Shown here: piece by piece, positions 19,001-26,834 of the stretch
Layout: each line of letters begins with the position of its first letter
How positions within the stretch are numbered: position 1 is the first letter of the stretch
NCBI GenBank assembly: GCA_964512305.1
Contig: CAZEIW010000142.1
Span: forward strand, 31,606 to 95,605
From: CAZEIW01 sp964512305
GTDB taxonomy: Bacteria > Pseudomonadota > Gammaproteobacteria > Burkholderiales > Burkholderiaceae_F
Reading direction: 5' to 3'
Length of the DNA stretch: 64,000 bases
Notes under the pieces: generated by a model
Database searches by the model: none
Seen by the model: the letters and a program-made list of their open reading frames with translations, nothing else
Told to the model about the DNA's origin: nothing
Position numbers and translations under genes: made by a program

Positions 19001-19602
19001 TGGACGCCATCAGCACGCAGACGCAGAGCTTCTACGGCATCGCCGACACCGGCAGCGCGGTCACGGGCTCCCGCAGCACCGCGCTGCAGAGCGAGACGAT
19101 CACGCCGAGCGTGGTCAACGGCAAGAACGTCCGCTCGGTCAGCATGAATGCCGTCACTCCGCCGCAGCGCGGCTACTTCCTGGACCTGCCCGCCTCCGGC
19201 GAGCGCATCGTCTTCCCGGCGCTGGTCGACCTGAACACCGGCGTCGTGCTCTTCTCGACCATCATCCCGAACGGCGATCCCTGCAACGGCGGCGGCATCA
19301 GTTTCCTGATGGCGCTGAGCTCGGGCGGCAACCAGGTCGGCGGCGCGATGTTCTTCAACCAGGCCGGCCTCGTCCCGGCGACGGTCAAGACCTCGGTCGA
19401 CGGCATGCAGTTCGCCGGCCTGATCAAGTCGGTGATCTCGATGAGCAATACGGGTTCGGGCTCGGGCGGGGGCACCACGGGAACCGGGATGGGCGGAGGC
19501 ACGCAGACCTTCGAGGTCACCACGGATAGCGGCACGACACCGATCAACGTGCCCAGGACCGTCGTGCGAGGGCGCGTCTCGTGGCACGAGCTGGTTCGGT
19601 AA
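16069..19602 (+). CDS. pilY1: Pilus tip adhesin and calcium-binding assembly factor PilY1
   Basis: A 1,177-residue exported protein. The signal peptide covers about residues 1-28; a von Willebrand A-like N-terminal domain has the MIDAS motif DDSGSM (51-56). The C-terminal half is the PilY1 beta-propeller, with a calcium site of EF-hand type (D895, D897, N899, D903). A Gly/Ser/Thr-rich linker lies near the C-terminus. PilY1 sits at the pilus tip and controls extension, adhesion and surface sensing. The ATG at 16069 is chosen for its GAGGG ribosome site and correct signal peptide; the frame opens earlier. Confidence 0.93.
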   Translation: MKPTSDPRLAGRIAAAATLLAAVSATAQNVPSQTPMLAPPPPPANVVMMVDDSGSMQWAYVPDFYDQYASTKRFKSSTFNGLYYNPSFVYPAPPDDTGALLSTSYTAAPLDGFNPTVSGTVNLSNAYQPTVSYQPGGSNQQTTANDLAAAGLTSSAYYAVYDTTIAGCSSVITDDTCYRLVAISSTDTVQQNNFAIWYSFYRTRHLAIATAAAIAMSAPNLAQARVTWRSLNTCTDMLSGDNCTGYDGTQVDNRIRRFVGAHKTDFYKWLFRVPANQSTPTRSTWKYIGDYFKNTTGPDGPYGIDPNQTPQVTGPELACVQNFNITLTDGQWNGDNNGTFYGSIDSTGLTLPDGTSYPAGSSPPTAIYGNDTNRDTLSDLAFYYWATDLRPDLPNIVRPYFAVGNAATDYWNPQNDPATWQHLVQFTIGVGMTMSMSATGLPWSGSAFSGTGYDNLSSGSIKWPAINNGAQQGDVGKAYDLWHAALNSRGNAFSADSPGGLIGALNTSLARIQAQMSGSSGAAAGSSMLSAGTAIYSTSFTSNGGWSGTVSAFTVDPATGNISATPSWTTTNAGTFAAAASRRVFTSKSAAPAAGSGIAFTAANLTNAWPCLWSACTGSPAPTFSAALVSYLLGDATNELRNKVGNYRDRATTILGDIVDSSPVFAYNEDYGYLSLPEGQGSTNRYDTFLQAKTGGLKMLFVGANDGMLHGFDASTGASTSGTEQFAYVPHNVVPNLPLLANPNYLHQFYVDATPAVGDAFVNGSWKRVLVGATGAGGQGVFALDVTSPGSFGAGNVLWDLDGTSAADPDLGYTIGTPLIARLNGPMDGAGASVGDWAAIFGNGYGSASGCAVLYIVRLSDGLVQKYRPPGQGYSTTTQQCSPGNNGMSAPNQIDLDLNRTVDFVYAGDLQGNLWKFDLSSTSASSWGVALGGAPLFIATDAAGNRQPITAAPQFGPPLANVGGVMLYFGTGRMFAPLDAISTQTQSFYGIADTGSAVTGSRSTALQSETITPSVVNGKNVRSVSMNAVTPPQRGYFLDLPASGERIVFPALVDLNTGVVLFSTIIPNGDPCNGGGISFLMALSSGGNQVGGAMFFNQAGLVPATVKTSVDGMQFAGLIKSVISMSNTGSGSGGGTTGTGMGGGTQTFEVTTDSGTTPINVPRTVVRGRVSWHELVR

Positions 19603-19607
19603 GGCCG

Positions 19608-20111
19608 ATGAGACACGGTCGGGGAAGCGGCCGGCGTGACGGGTTCACGCTGATCGAGCTGGTCGTCGCGGTCCTCATCATCGGACTGCTCGCGGCGATT
19701 GCGATCCCGTCGTACTCCGCCTACATCGTCCGCGGCAAGCGGGCGGAGGCCAGGGTGGCCCTGCTCGAGGCGGCGCAGTTCATGGAGCGCAGCTATACGG
19801 CCAACGGCTGCTACGCCGGCGACACCACGGGCGGCGTGAACTGCGCGGCGCCCGTGCTGCCGGCGGCCCTGTCGAAGGCGCCGGTCGACGGGACGACCTC
19901 CAACTACGTGATCGGATTCGACCCCGCCGTTCCGGGTCCGCTGGCTTTCAGGCTGGTTGCAACCCCCTGCGGCGATGCCGGCGCTGCGTGCGCGGTGCCG
20001 TTTGCCCCGTTCACCGATGCCGATTGCGACAAGCTCAGGATCGATAACACGGGCGTCAAGGATATCGCCGGCACCTTCAACCTCACGCCCGACCAGTGCT
20101 GGGGTCGATGA
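19608..20111 (+). CDS. pilE: Type IV pilin-like protein PilE
   Basis: A 167-residue pilin with leader MRHGRGSGRRDG|FTLIELVVAV (Glu at +5) and the AIAIPSYSAYIVRGKRAEA segment of the PilE family. Four Cys in the C-terminal half could form disulfides. In this operon position PilE is usually a minor pilin rather than the main pilus subunit. Start ATG 19608 lies 5 bp after the pilY1 stop. It converges with the cytochrome c gene. Confidence 0.88.
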   Translation: MRHGRGSGRRDGFTLIELVVAVLIIGLLAAIAIPSYSAYIVRGKRAEARVALLEAAQFMERSYTANGCYAGDTTGGVNCAAPVLPAALSKAPVDGTTSNYVIGFDPAVPGPLAFRLVATPCGDAGAACAVPFAPFTDADCDKLRIDNTGVKDIAGTFNLTPDQCWGR

Positions 20112-20156
20112 GCGGCGCCGGCGCATCGGTCGCCGGCAGCGCAGCCCGGCGGCCGC

Positions 20157-21017
20157 TCAGCGCTTGGCCGCTTCCGGCTCCTTGAACGCAGCCCCGGCCT
20201 GATCGGCCATCCACGCCACCGCCCGCGCGACCTCGATCGGGTCGTAGGTCCCGCCCCCCTTGGGCGGCATCACGCCGGCCTTGCCCTGGAAGCCGTCGAC
20301 CGCGTGCTTGACCAGCGTGTCGAATCCCTGCGCGATCCGCGGCCCCCATGCCGTTTGGTCGCCGACCTTGGGAGCGCCTGCGACCCCGGCACCGTGGCAG
20401 GCGACGCAGGTCGTCTTGTAGACGGCCTCGCCGCTCTTGAGTGCCGGCCCGCCCGCCGCCGCTTGAGCGGCAGGCGCGGCGGCAGGTGCGGCGCCCTTGG
20501 CCGCCGGCGCGTCGGGCTCCTTGAAGTTCGCCCCCGCCTGGTCGGCCATCCAGGCCACCGCCCGCGCCACCTCGATCGGGTCGTAGGTGCCGCCGCCCTT
20601 GGGCGGCATCACGCCCGCCTTGCCCTGGAAGCCGTCGACCGCGTGCTTGACGAGCGTGTTGAACCCCTGGGCGATGCGCGGACCCCAGGCCGCCTTGTCC
20701 CCGGCCTTGGGCGCGCCGGCGATTCCCTCGCCGTGGCAGGCCCCGCAGGTTGTCTTGTAGACCTCGATCCCGCTCTTGAGCACCGGCGCGGACGCCGTGG
20801 AAGCGGCGGCCTGCTCGACGACCACGACCCCGATCGGCTGCAGGCGCTCGGCGACCGCCTCCGGACTCATCGAGTTGCCGCCGGCGCCCTTCTCGGTCAG
20901 ATTGCCGAAGTAGCTGGCGATCATGACGATCAGGACGACCGGCACGGCGAACGCGATCAGAAGGATCTTGATCACCTTGCGCGGCGACGGCATCGGCGAT
21001 TCGTTCGGGTCGGTCAT
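20157..21017 (-). CDS. Membrane-anchored dihaem cytochrome c (cytochrome c5 type, duplicated)
   Basis: A 286-residue protein. One membrane anchor (about 15-37) is followed by two nearly identical class I cytochrome c domains (about 80-166 and 193-279) joined by an Ala/Pro linker. Haem motifs are CGACH (91-95) and CVACH (204-208), and likely axial Met ligands are M137 and M250 in GVMPPKGGG. It would carry electrons on the periplasmic face of the inner membrane, perhaps to a terminal oxidase. The ATG at 21017 is chosen because it directly precedes the anchor. Confidence 0.9.
   Translation of the reverse strand: MTDPNESPMPSPRKVIKILLIAFAVPVVLIVMIASYFGNLTEKGAGGNSMSPEAVAERLQPIGVVVVEQAAASTASAPVLKSGIEVYKTTCGACHGEGIAGAPKAGDKAAWGPRIAQGFNTLVKHAVDGFQGKAGVMPPKGGGTYDPIEVARAVAWMADQAGANFKEPDAPAAKGAAPAAAPAAQAAAGGPALKSGEAVYKTTCVACHGAGVAGAPKVGDQTAWGPRIAQGFDTLVKHAVDGFQGKAGVMPPKGGGTYDPIEVARAVAWMADQAGAAFKEPEAAKR
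20181..20780 (-). repeat. Internal tandem duplication within the cytochrome c gene
   Basis: The two haem domains are coded by 20520-20780 and 20181-20441, offset by 113 codons. Long stretches such as GPRIAQGF, TLVKHAVDGFQGKAGVMPP and DPIEVARAVAWMADQAGA are identical in both, and the DNA is also closely similar, suggesting a fairly recent duplication or gene conversion. Confidence 0.85.
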
Positions 21018-21087
21018 CAGGGGCTCCGCGGACGGGCGTGGGCGGGCGTACCGCCCGCCACCAAGGGCAGGTTCGAAAGGATCGGCG

Positions 21088-21093
21088 ATTATA
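21088..21093 (-). promoter_or_regulatory. Possible -10 box for the cytochrome c gene
   Basis: A perfect TATAAT on the minus strand, 71 bp before the chosen start. The expected -35 region is only weakly matched, so this is tentative. Confidence 0.4.
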
Positions 21094-21177
21094 AGAACCG
21101 GCCGGGCGGCCACGCAGCCGAGGCTGTGCGGCGGTTGGACGCGGCCGCCGGCAATCGGTAAGCTTGCGGCCCCCGTT

Positions 21178-21253
21178 GCGCCCGTAGCTCAGGGGATAGA
21201 GTACTGGCCTCCGAAGCCAGGGGTCGCAGGTTCAATTCCTGCCGGGCGCGCCA
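21178..21253 (+). tRNA. tRNA-Arg (anticodon CCG)
   Basis: A 76-nt cloverleaf including an encoded CCA. The acceptor stem pairs GCGCCCG (21178-21184) with CGGGCGC (21243-21249), discriminator G. The anticodon arm is CTGGC-CTCCGAA-GCCAG with anticodon CCG reading CGG. The T arm has GCAGG-TTCAATT-CCTGC and the D arm carries AGGGGAT. No integrase or repeat suggests it is used as an attachment site. Confidence 0.95.
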
Positions 21254-21421
21254 CTTCAACCGGGGTCCGTTCCGATCGCCTGGGTAACGGATCATCCCGC
21301 AGACCGTGGACATCTGTACGCGTTACCCGCGTGTCCGGCCGGAATGACGCACAACCCCCTGCGTGGCCGAAAGCAGGTCTTTCGAGCGTCACCCGGCCGC
21401 GCCGGCGCTATGCTGTCGCGC

Positions 21422-21796
21422 ATGACCGGCCTCAACCGCGCCACCCCGAGCCCGACCGACATCACGCTGCACTCCGCGTCGCGCGTGCTCGAGATCGCGT
21501 TCGACAACGGGCGCTCGTTCCGGCTGCCGTACGAATTCCTGCGCGTGTTCTCGCCCTCGGCCGAGGTTCGCGGCCACGGTCCCGGCCAGGAGGTGCTGCA
21601 GTCGGGCAAGCGCGCGGTCACGATCGAGTCGGTCGAGCCGGTCGGGCACTACGGCCTGCAGCCGCGTTTTTCGGACGGGCACTCCACCGGGATCTACTCA
21701 TGGGACTACCTCTACGAATTGGGATCGAATCAGGACAGGATGTGGGCCGACTACCTTCTGCGCCTCGAGGGGGCGGGCGCGAGCCGCGACCCCTGA
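21422..21796 (+). CDS. DUF971 protein upstream of ubiE
   Basis: A 124-residue DUF971 (gamma-butyrobetaine hydroxylase-like N-terminal domain) protein. The domain runs from about residue 13 and includes SFRLPYEFLRVFSP and a C-terminal DGHSTGIYSWDYLYEL. The biochemical role is not established; in Burkholderiales it commonly precedes ubiE, and some members are linked to Fe-S metabolism. The ATG at 21422 matches the domain start better than upstream ATGs at 21410 and 21344. It lies 15 bp before ubiE. Confidence 0.82.
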   Translation: MTGLNRATPSPTDITLHSASRVLEIAFDNGRSFRLPYEFLRVFSPSAEVRGHGPGQEVLQSGKRAVTIESVEPVGHYGLQPRFSDGHSTGIYSWDYLYELGSNQDRMWADYLLRLEGAGASRDP

Positions 21797-21811
21797 GGGT
21801 GACGTGATGCG

Positions 21812-22555
21812 ATGAGCGAGAGAACCACCACCACTCATTTCGGATTCGCCGAGGTCGCCGAGGACGAGAAAGCGGGCCGCGTCGGGCGCGTCTTCACGTC
21901 GGTGGCATCGCGCTACGACCTGATGAACGACGTGCTCTCGGGCGGCCTGCACCGCCTCTGGAAGGCGTTCACCGTGCGTCAGGCGCAGGTGCGGCCGGGC
22001 ATGCGCGTGCTCGACGTCGCCGGCGGCACCGGCGACCTGGCGCGCGCGTTCGCGCGCGAAGTCGGCCCGCAGGGCCAGGTCGTTCTGACCGACATCAACC
22101 CGGAGATGCTGGCCGCGGGTCGCGACCGGCTGCTCGACGCCGGCGTGCTGCTGCCGCTGGTCCGCTGCGACGCCGAGCAGTTGCCGTTCCGCGACGGCAG
22201 CTTCGACATCGTCGCGGTCGCCTTCGGCCTGCGCAACATGACCCGCAAGGATCGGGCGCTGGCCGAGATGCGCCGCGTGCTCAAACCGGGCGGCAAGCTG
22301 ATGGTGCTCGAGTTCTCGCGCATCTGGAAGCCGCTCGCGCCGCTTTACGACGCCTACTCGTTCCGGGTCATGCCGTGGCTGGGCGAACGCATCGCGGGCG
22401 ACGGCCCCAGCTACCGCTACCTGGCCGAATCGATCCGCGTGCATCCCACGCAGCAGGAGCTGGCGCAGATGCTGGAACAGGCGGGCCTCGAACGGGTCCA
22501 ATGGTTCAATTTCGCGGCGGGCGTCTGTGCACTGCACGTGGGCTATCGCATCTGA
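21812..22555 (+). CDS. ubiE: Ubiquinone/menaquinone C-methyltransferase UbiE
   Basis: A 247-residue SAM-dependent methyltransferase of full family length. It C-methylates the demethylated quinone ring in ubiquinone (and, if present, menaquinone) synthesis. The SAM motif VLDVAGGTGDLA lies at 66-77, and the UbiE signatures YDLMNDVLSGGLHRLWK (35-51) and FGLRNMT are present. It opens the block ubiE, Tim44-like, ubiJ, ubiB, all rightward. Confidence 0.96.
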   Translation: MSERTTTTHFGFAEVAEDEKAGRVGRVFTSVASRYDLMNDVLSGGLHRLWKAFTVRQAQVRPGMRVLDVAGGTGDLARAFAREVGPQGQVVLTDINPEMLAAGRDRLLDAGVLLPLVRCDAEQLPFRDGSFDIVAVAFGLRNMTRKDRALAEMRRVLKPGGKLMVLEFSRIWKPLAPLYDAYSFRVMPWLGERIAGDGPSYRYLAESIRVHPTQQELAQMLEQAGLERVQWFNFAAGVCALHVGYRI

Positions 22556-22579
22556 GCCGCCGCGGCAAAGGCACAGGGC

Positions 22580-23344
22580 ATGCACTGGTTCGGAGACCTG
22601 GCGTCGCGGGCAGGGCTCGCGGTAGAGGCCGCGGCGCTCGCGCTGGCGCTGCTGCTCACTGCGTTCGTTGCAGTGGTCTTGCTGGTGCGCCCGTGGCGGC
22701 GCCGGCCATCGGCAACGGCGTACCGCCGCGTCGGGACCCTGGCGGAAACCTGGGGCGTCGGCGGGCCGTCCTACGCCCCGCAGCCGGTCACGATCGGGCC
22801 GGCGCGCATCGAGCCGCCGGCGCACGCGACCCGTCGCGCCGATACACTGAGCGCGATCCTGGAGGGGATCGGCGTGCCGCCCAACGCGGCGCGGCCCGGG
22901 ACGCTTGGCCTCGGGCTGGGTCCGATTCCGGTGCGAACCGGCGTCGGCGCCGGTCCGGCGCGTCCCTCCGTCGCGCCCGACGGCCTCGACATCTCGACCT
23001 TGCTGCGCACGGCGGAAGAATCGTTCGGCCGTGTGCAGTCGGCCTCGGATCGCGCGGATCTGGACGAGCTGCGCCGGTTCACGACCGATGCGATGTTCGA
23101 CCTGCTGTCGCGGCCGCCCGGCAGCCCTGCGGGCATCCATCGCACCGAGGTGATCCGCCTCGAATCGGCCCTGCTCGGGATCGAAACGGGTGAATCGGGG
23201 TACCTCGCCAGCGTCCGCCTCACCGGGCTGCTGCGAGTCGACGGCGAGCCCGAGGGCCTCGACGAGATCTGGAACCTGACCAGGCCGGTCGAAGGCTCGG
23301 CCGGCTGGCTGCTGGCCGGAATCCAGCCGCTGCGCGGCAACTGA
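22580..23344 (+). CDS. Tim44-like domain membrane protein
   Basis: A 254-residue protein with one N-terminal membrane segment (about 15-38), a Pro/Gly-rich linker, and a C-terminal Tim44-like (NTF2-fold) domain from about residue 137, starting DISTLLRTAEESFGRVQSA and including LDELRRFTTDAMFDLL. The bacterial role is unproven. The position between ubiE and ubiJ is conserved in related bacteria and hints at an accessory role in membrane quinone synthesis, but that is inference from context. Confidence 0.8.
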   Translation: MHWFGDLASRAGLAVEAAALALALLLTAFVAVVLLVRPWRRRPSATAYRRVGTLAETWGVGGPSYAPQPVTIGPARIEPPAHATRRADTLSAILEGIGVPPNAARPGTLGLGLGPIPVRTGVGAGPARPSVAPDGLDISTLLRTAEESFGRVQSASDRADLDELRRFTTDAMFDLLSRPPGSPAGIHRTEVIRLESALLGIETGESGYLASVRLTGLLRVDGEPEGLDEIWNLTRPVEGSAGWLLAGIQPLRGN

Positions 23345-23462
23345 GCCGCCCGGCCCGGCGCGACCCCGACCCAGGCCGATCTGCGACAATTCGCGGTCGG
23401 CCGGCCCTCCGGCGCTCGACCTCTGCGCGTCCGGGCATCGCGGCGCCGATCGGCGCGGCGCC

Positions 23463-24086
23463 ATGGCCCAATCGTCGCTCGTTCCCGCTCTTGCCCTGAC
23501 CGTGCTCGATCGCATCGCCACTGAGGCCGTCGTCGGCTGGTTCAACCACCTGCTCGTCCGCGAAGCCTGGGCACGCGAGGCGCTGGCGCCGTACGCCGGC
23601 CGCGTGGCGCGTTTCGAGACGGGCGTGGCGGCGCTGGACCTGGGGGTCGCGGCCGACGGCAGCCTGCTGGCCGCGGCGGACACCCGCGGCGCGGCCCCGA
23701 GCGTGACGATCACGCTCGAACCCGGCCGCCTGCCGCGCGCGCTGCTGGAGCCGTCGGTCCTCCTGCGCGACGTGCGGATGGCCGGCGATCTCGAGTTCGC
23801 GCAGGTGCTCACGCGCGTGCTGCAGAATCTGAGGCCGGATCCGGCCGAGGACCTGTCGCGCTGGATAGGCGACGCGGCCGCGGAGCGCGTCGTCGGCGCC
23901 GCGCGCACCGCGGTGGAGACCGCGCGCGACACGGGGCGGAGGCTGGCCCGGCAGGCGACGGACTACTGGGTGTCCGAGAACCCCTTGCTGGTCGGGCGCA
24001 TCGATCTGGAGCAATTCGGAGCGGAAGTCGGCGCGCTGCGCGCTGCGGTCGACCGGCTCGCCGAACGCGTGGCGAAACTGAGCTGA
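23463..24086 (+). CDS. ubiJ: Ubiquinone biosynthesis accessory factor UbiJ (SCP2 domain)
   Basis: A 207-residue UbiJ-type protein: an N-terminal SCP2-like lipid-binding domain (about 15-125) and a C-terminal helical tail. It follows the usual order ubiE-ubiJ-ubiB. UbiJ binds ubiquinone intermediates and helps organise the soluble Ubi complex with UbiK. Sequence similarity alone is modest, so the call leans on synteny and length. Its stop lies 3 bp before the ubiB start. Confidence 0.85.
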   Translation: MAQSSLVPALALTVLDRIATEAVVGWFNHLLVREAWAREALAPYAGRVARFETGVAALDLGVAADGSLLAAADTRGAAPSVTITLEPGRLPRALLEPSVLLRDVRMAGDLEFAQVLTRVLQNLRPDPAEDLSRWIGDAAAERVVGAARTAVETARDTGRRLARQATDYWVSENPLLVGRIDLEQFGAEVGALRAAVDRLAERVAKLS

Positions 24087-24089
24087 GGG

Positions 24090-25658
24090 ATGCTGCGCCT
24101 GCTTCGGCTGCTGCGCATCCTGTTCGTCGGCTTCCGTTACGGGCTCGACCAGATCGCGCTCGCGAACCTCAAGCATCCCGTGCTCGTCGGCATGGTGCGC
24201 TTCGGCACCGCGGTGCGGGGCCTGGGGCGCCCGCGCGGCGAGCGGCTGAGATTGGCGCTCGAGAGCCTGGGGCCGATCTTCGTCAAGTTCGGCCAGCTGC
24301 TGTCGACGCGGCGCGACCTCGTCCCGGCCGACATCGCCGATGAGCTGGCCCGCCTGCAGGACCGCGTGCCGCCGTTCGCGCCCGAACTGGCGCAGCGCGA
24401 GATCGAGCGCGGGCTGGGGCGCCGCATCGACGAGGTGTTCGCGAGCTTCGATCGCGAGCCTGTCGCCAGCGCATCCATCGCCCAGGTGCACCTGGGCGTG
24501 CTCGCCGGCGGGGCGGGCGCCGGCCGCGAGGTCGCGATCAAGGTGCTGCGCCCGGGGATGATGAGCGCGATCGACCGCGACCTGGAGTTGATGGACGCCG
24601 GCGCCGCGCTGGTCGAGCGGCTGTGGCGCGACGGCAAGCGCCTGAGGCCGCGCGAGGTGGTGGCGGAATTCCGCAAGTACCTGCACGACGAGCTGGACCT
24701 GATGCGCGAGGCGGCCAACGCCTCGCAGCTGCGGCGCAACTTCGCCGGCTCGCCGCTGCTGCGGATCCCGGAGATGTACTGGGACTACTGCCGCGAAAAC
24801 GTGATCGTGATGGAGCGGATGCGGGGCATCCCGATCAGCCAGACGGACCGCCTGCGCGCCGCCGGGATCGACCTGAAGAAGCTGTCGCGCGACGGGGTCG
24901 AGATCTTCTTCACCCAGGTGTTCCGCGACGGCTTCTTCCACGCCGACATGCACCCGGGCAACATCTACGTCGGCGTCGACGGCGCCGACCACGGGCGCTA
25001 CATCGCTCTCGACTTCGGCATCGTCGGGACGTTGACCGACACCGACCGCGACTACCTGGCGCGCAATTTCCTGGCGTTCTTCCAGCGCGACTACCGGCGC
25101 GTCGCGATGACGCACCTCGAGTCGGGCTGGGTGCCCCGCGGCACGCGGGTCGACGAGCTCGAAAGCGCGATCCGCGCCGTGTGCGAACCCGTGTTCGACC
25201 GGCCGCTGAAGGACATTTCGTTCGGGCAGGTGCTGATGCGCCTGTTCGCCACTTCGCGCCGCTTCAACGTCGAGATCCAGCCGCAGCTGGTCCTGCTGCA
25301 GAAAACGCTTCTCAATATCGAGGGGCTGGGGCGCCAGCTCGATCCCGACCTCGACCTGTGGAAGACCGCCAAGCCGTTCCTCGAGGACTGGATGAAGCGG
25401 CAGATCGGCTGGGCCGGCCTGCTCGAGCGCGTCGGCGCCGAGGCGACCCAGTGGAGCAAGCTGCTGCCGCAGCTGCCGCGCCTGCTGCACGCGCGCCTCG
25501 CCCGCGAAGACGACGGCGAGCGCCGGCTGATCGAGCTGCGCCGCCTGCGTGCCGAGGAGCACAAGGCGCGCATGCTGACGGTCGCGGTCGTGCTGCTCGC
25601 GGCGCTGGTGCTGATGCTCGGCTGGGCTTTCCTCGGAATTCCGCTGCCGCGCCTCTGA
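24090..25658 (+). CDS. ubiB: Ubiquinone biosynthesis regulatory kinase-like protein UbiB
   Basis: A 522-residue atypical kinase of the ABC1/ADCK/UbiB family. It has the family motif KFGQ (66-69) with LSTRRDLVP, the Ala-rich nucleotide loop SASIAQVHLG, HADMHPGN (284-291) and LDFG (DFG at 308-310). A hydrophobic membrane anchor occupies about 490-520. UbiB proteins are ATPases needed for early ubiquinone synthesis, probably extracting lipid intermediates from the membrane. Confidence 0.95.
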   Translation: MLRLLRLLRILFVGFRYGLDQIALANLKHPVLVGMVRFGTAVRGLGRPRGERLRLALESLGPIFVKFGQLLSTRRDLVPADIADELARLQDRVPPFAPELAQREIERGLGRRIDEVFASFDREPVASASIAQVHLGVLAGGAGAGREVAIKVLRPGMMSAIDRDLELMDAGAALVERLWRDGKRLRPREVVAEFRKYLHDELDLMREAANASQLRRNFAGSPLLRIPEMYWDYCRENVIVMERMRGIPISQTDRLRAAGIDLKKLSRDGVEIFFTQVFRDGFFHADMHPGNIYVGVDGADHGRYIALDFGIVGTLTDTDRDYLARNFLAFFQRDYRRVAMTHLESGWVPRGTRVDELESAIRAVCEPVFDRPLKDISFGQVLMRLFATSRRFNVEIQPQLVLLQKTLLNIEGLGRQLDPDLDLWKTAKPFLEDWMKRQIGWAGLLERVGAEATQWSKLLPQLPRLLHARLAREDDGERRLIELRRLRAEEHKARMLTVAVVLLAALVLMLGWAFLGIPLPRL

Positions 25659-25689
25659 GGCCGGCCGTCGCCCCGCTCCCGGCTGTTCC

Positions 25690-25695
25690 TATAAT
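25690..25695 (+). promoter_or_regulatory. Likely -10 box of the potABCD operon
   Basis: A perfect TATAAT 24 bp before the potA ATG, in the only gap between ubiB and potA. The -35 region is weak, so the promoter may need an activator or have an extended form. Confidence 0.5.
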
Positions 25696-25719
25696 CGCGC
25701 CTCCTTACCGCTTCCCCTC

Positions 25720-26823
25720 ATGGCCCTGCTCGAGATCCACAACGCGACCCGCCGCTTCGGGAACATGACCGCGGTCGACGGCGTTTCGCTTTCGATCGAG
25801 GCAGGCGAGTTCTTCACGCTGCTGGGCCCGTCGGGCTGCGGCAAGACCACGCTGCTGCGGATGATCGCCGGGTTCGACACGCCCGAGCCCGGCGGCCGGA
25901 TCGTGCTCGACGGCGTCGACATCACGCCGCTGCCGCCCGAGAAGCGCCCGATCCGGACCGTGTTCCAGAGCTACGCGCTGTTTCCGCACATGACCGTCGC
26001 CGGCAACGTCGCGTTCGCGCTCAAGATGGCCGGCAGGCCGCAGGCCGAAATCGACGCCAAGGTCGCCTCGGCGCTCGAGGACGTGCAGCTCCAGGCGTTC
26101 GCGCGCCGCTTCCCGAACGAGCTGTCGGGTGGACAGCGCCAGCGTGTGGCGATCGCGCGCGCGCTGGTCACGCACCCGACGCTGATGCTGCTCGACGAGC
26201 CGCTGGCCGCGCTCGACGCGAAGCTGCGCGAGCAGATGCAGATCGAGCTGATCAACCTGCAGAAGGAGGTCGGCATCACGTTCATCTACGTGACCCATGA
26301 CCAGAGCGAGGCGCTCGCGCTGTCGCACCGGATCGCGGTGATGAACCGCGGCCGCGTCGAGCAGCTCGACGAGCCTTCGAAGATCTACTCGTTCCCCCGC
26401 AACCGCTTCGTGGCCGACTTTCTCGGCCAGTGCAACATCCTGGACGGGCGGATCGCGGCGCGCGCCGACGGCTTGTGCACGATCGAGCTCGACGGGATCG
26501 GTCCGGTCGCGGTGGCCGCGTCCGATCCGGCGATGCAGCCGGGCACGCGCGGCGCGCTGGCGCTGCGCCCGGAGAAGCTGACGATCGAGGCCGGCGGCGG
26601 CGCCGGCGGGGCGCCGGCGCCGGACCTGCACCGGGTCAGCGGGCACGTCAGTGACTTCCTGTTCCTGGGCGACGTGACCCTCTACATCGTCGAACTCGCG
26701 TCGGGCAAGCGCCTCGAGGCGATGCGCGCCAACGCCGCGCCGGGGCGCGCGCGATTCTTCGACGTCGGCGATGCCGTCGACCTGGCCTGGCGCACCGACG
26801 CCGGCCACTTCCTGCGCGATTGA
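25720..26823 (+). CDS. potA: Polyamine ABC transporter ATPase PotA
   Basis: A 367-residue ATPase of the spermidine/putrescine importer. Walker A is GPSGCGKTT (36-44), the signature LSGGQRQR (135-142), Walker B LMLLDEP (155-161), and a C-terminal TOBE domain (about 280-360) completes the PotA layout. It is the first of four genes potA-potB-potC-potD in one direction. Putrescine or spermidine is the expected ligand by family; the exact polyamine is not resolved. Confidence 0.92.
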   Translation: MALLEIHNATRRFGNMTAVDGVSLSIEAGEFFTLLGPSGCGKTTLLRMIAGFDTPEPGGRIVLDGVDITPLPPEKRPIRTVFQSYALFPHMTVAGNVAFALKMAGRPQAEIDAKVASALEDVQLQAFARRFPNELSGGQRQRVAIARALVTHPTLMLLDEPLAALDAKLREQMQIELINLQKEVGITFIYVTHDQSEALALSHRIAVMNRGRVEQLDEPSKIYSFPRNRFVADFLGQCNILDGRIAARADGLCTIELDGIGPVAVAASDPAMQPGTRGALALRPEKLTIEAGGGAGGAPAPDLHRVSGHVSDFLFLGDVTLYIVELASGKRLEAMRANAAPGRARFFDVGDAVDLAWRTDAGHFLRD

Positions 26824-26834
26824 AGGCGGGCACG

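Noticed and set aside
21178..21253. tRNA-Arg as a genomic-island attachment site
   Set aside because: No integrase, no repeat of the tRNA 3' end and no change of gene content were seen next to it.
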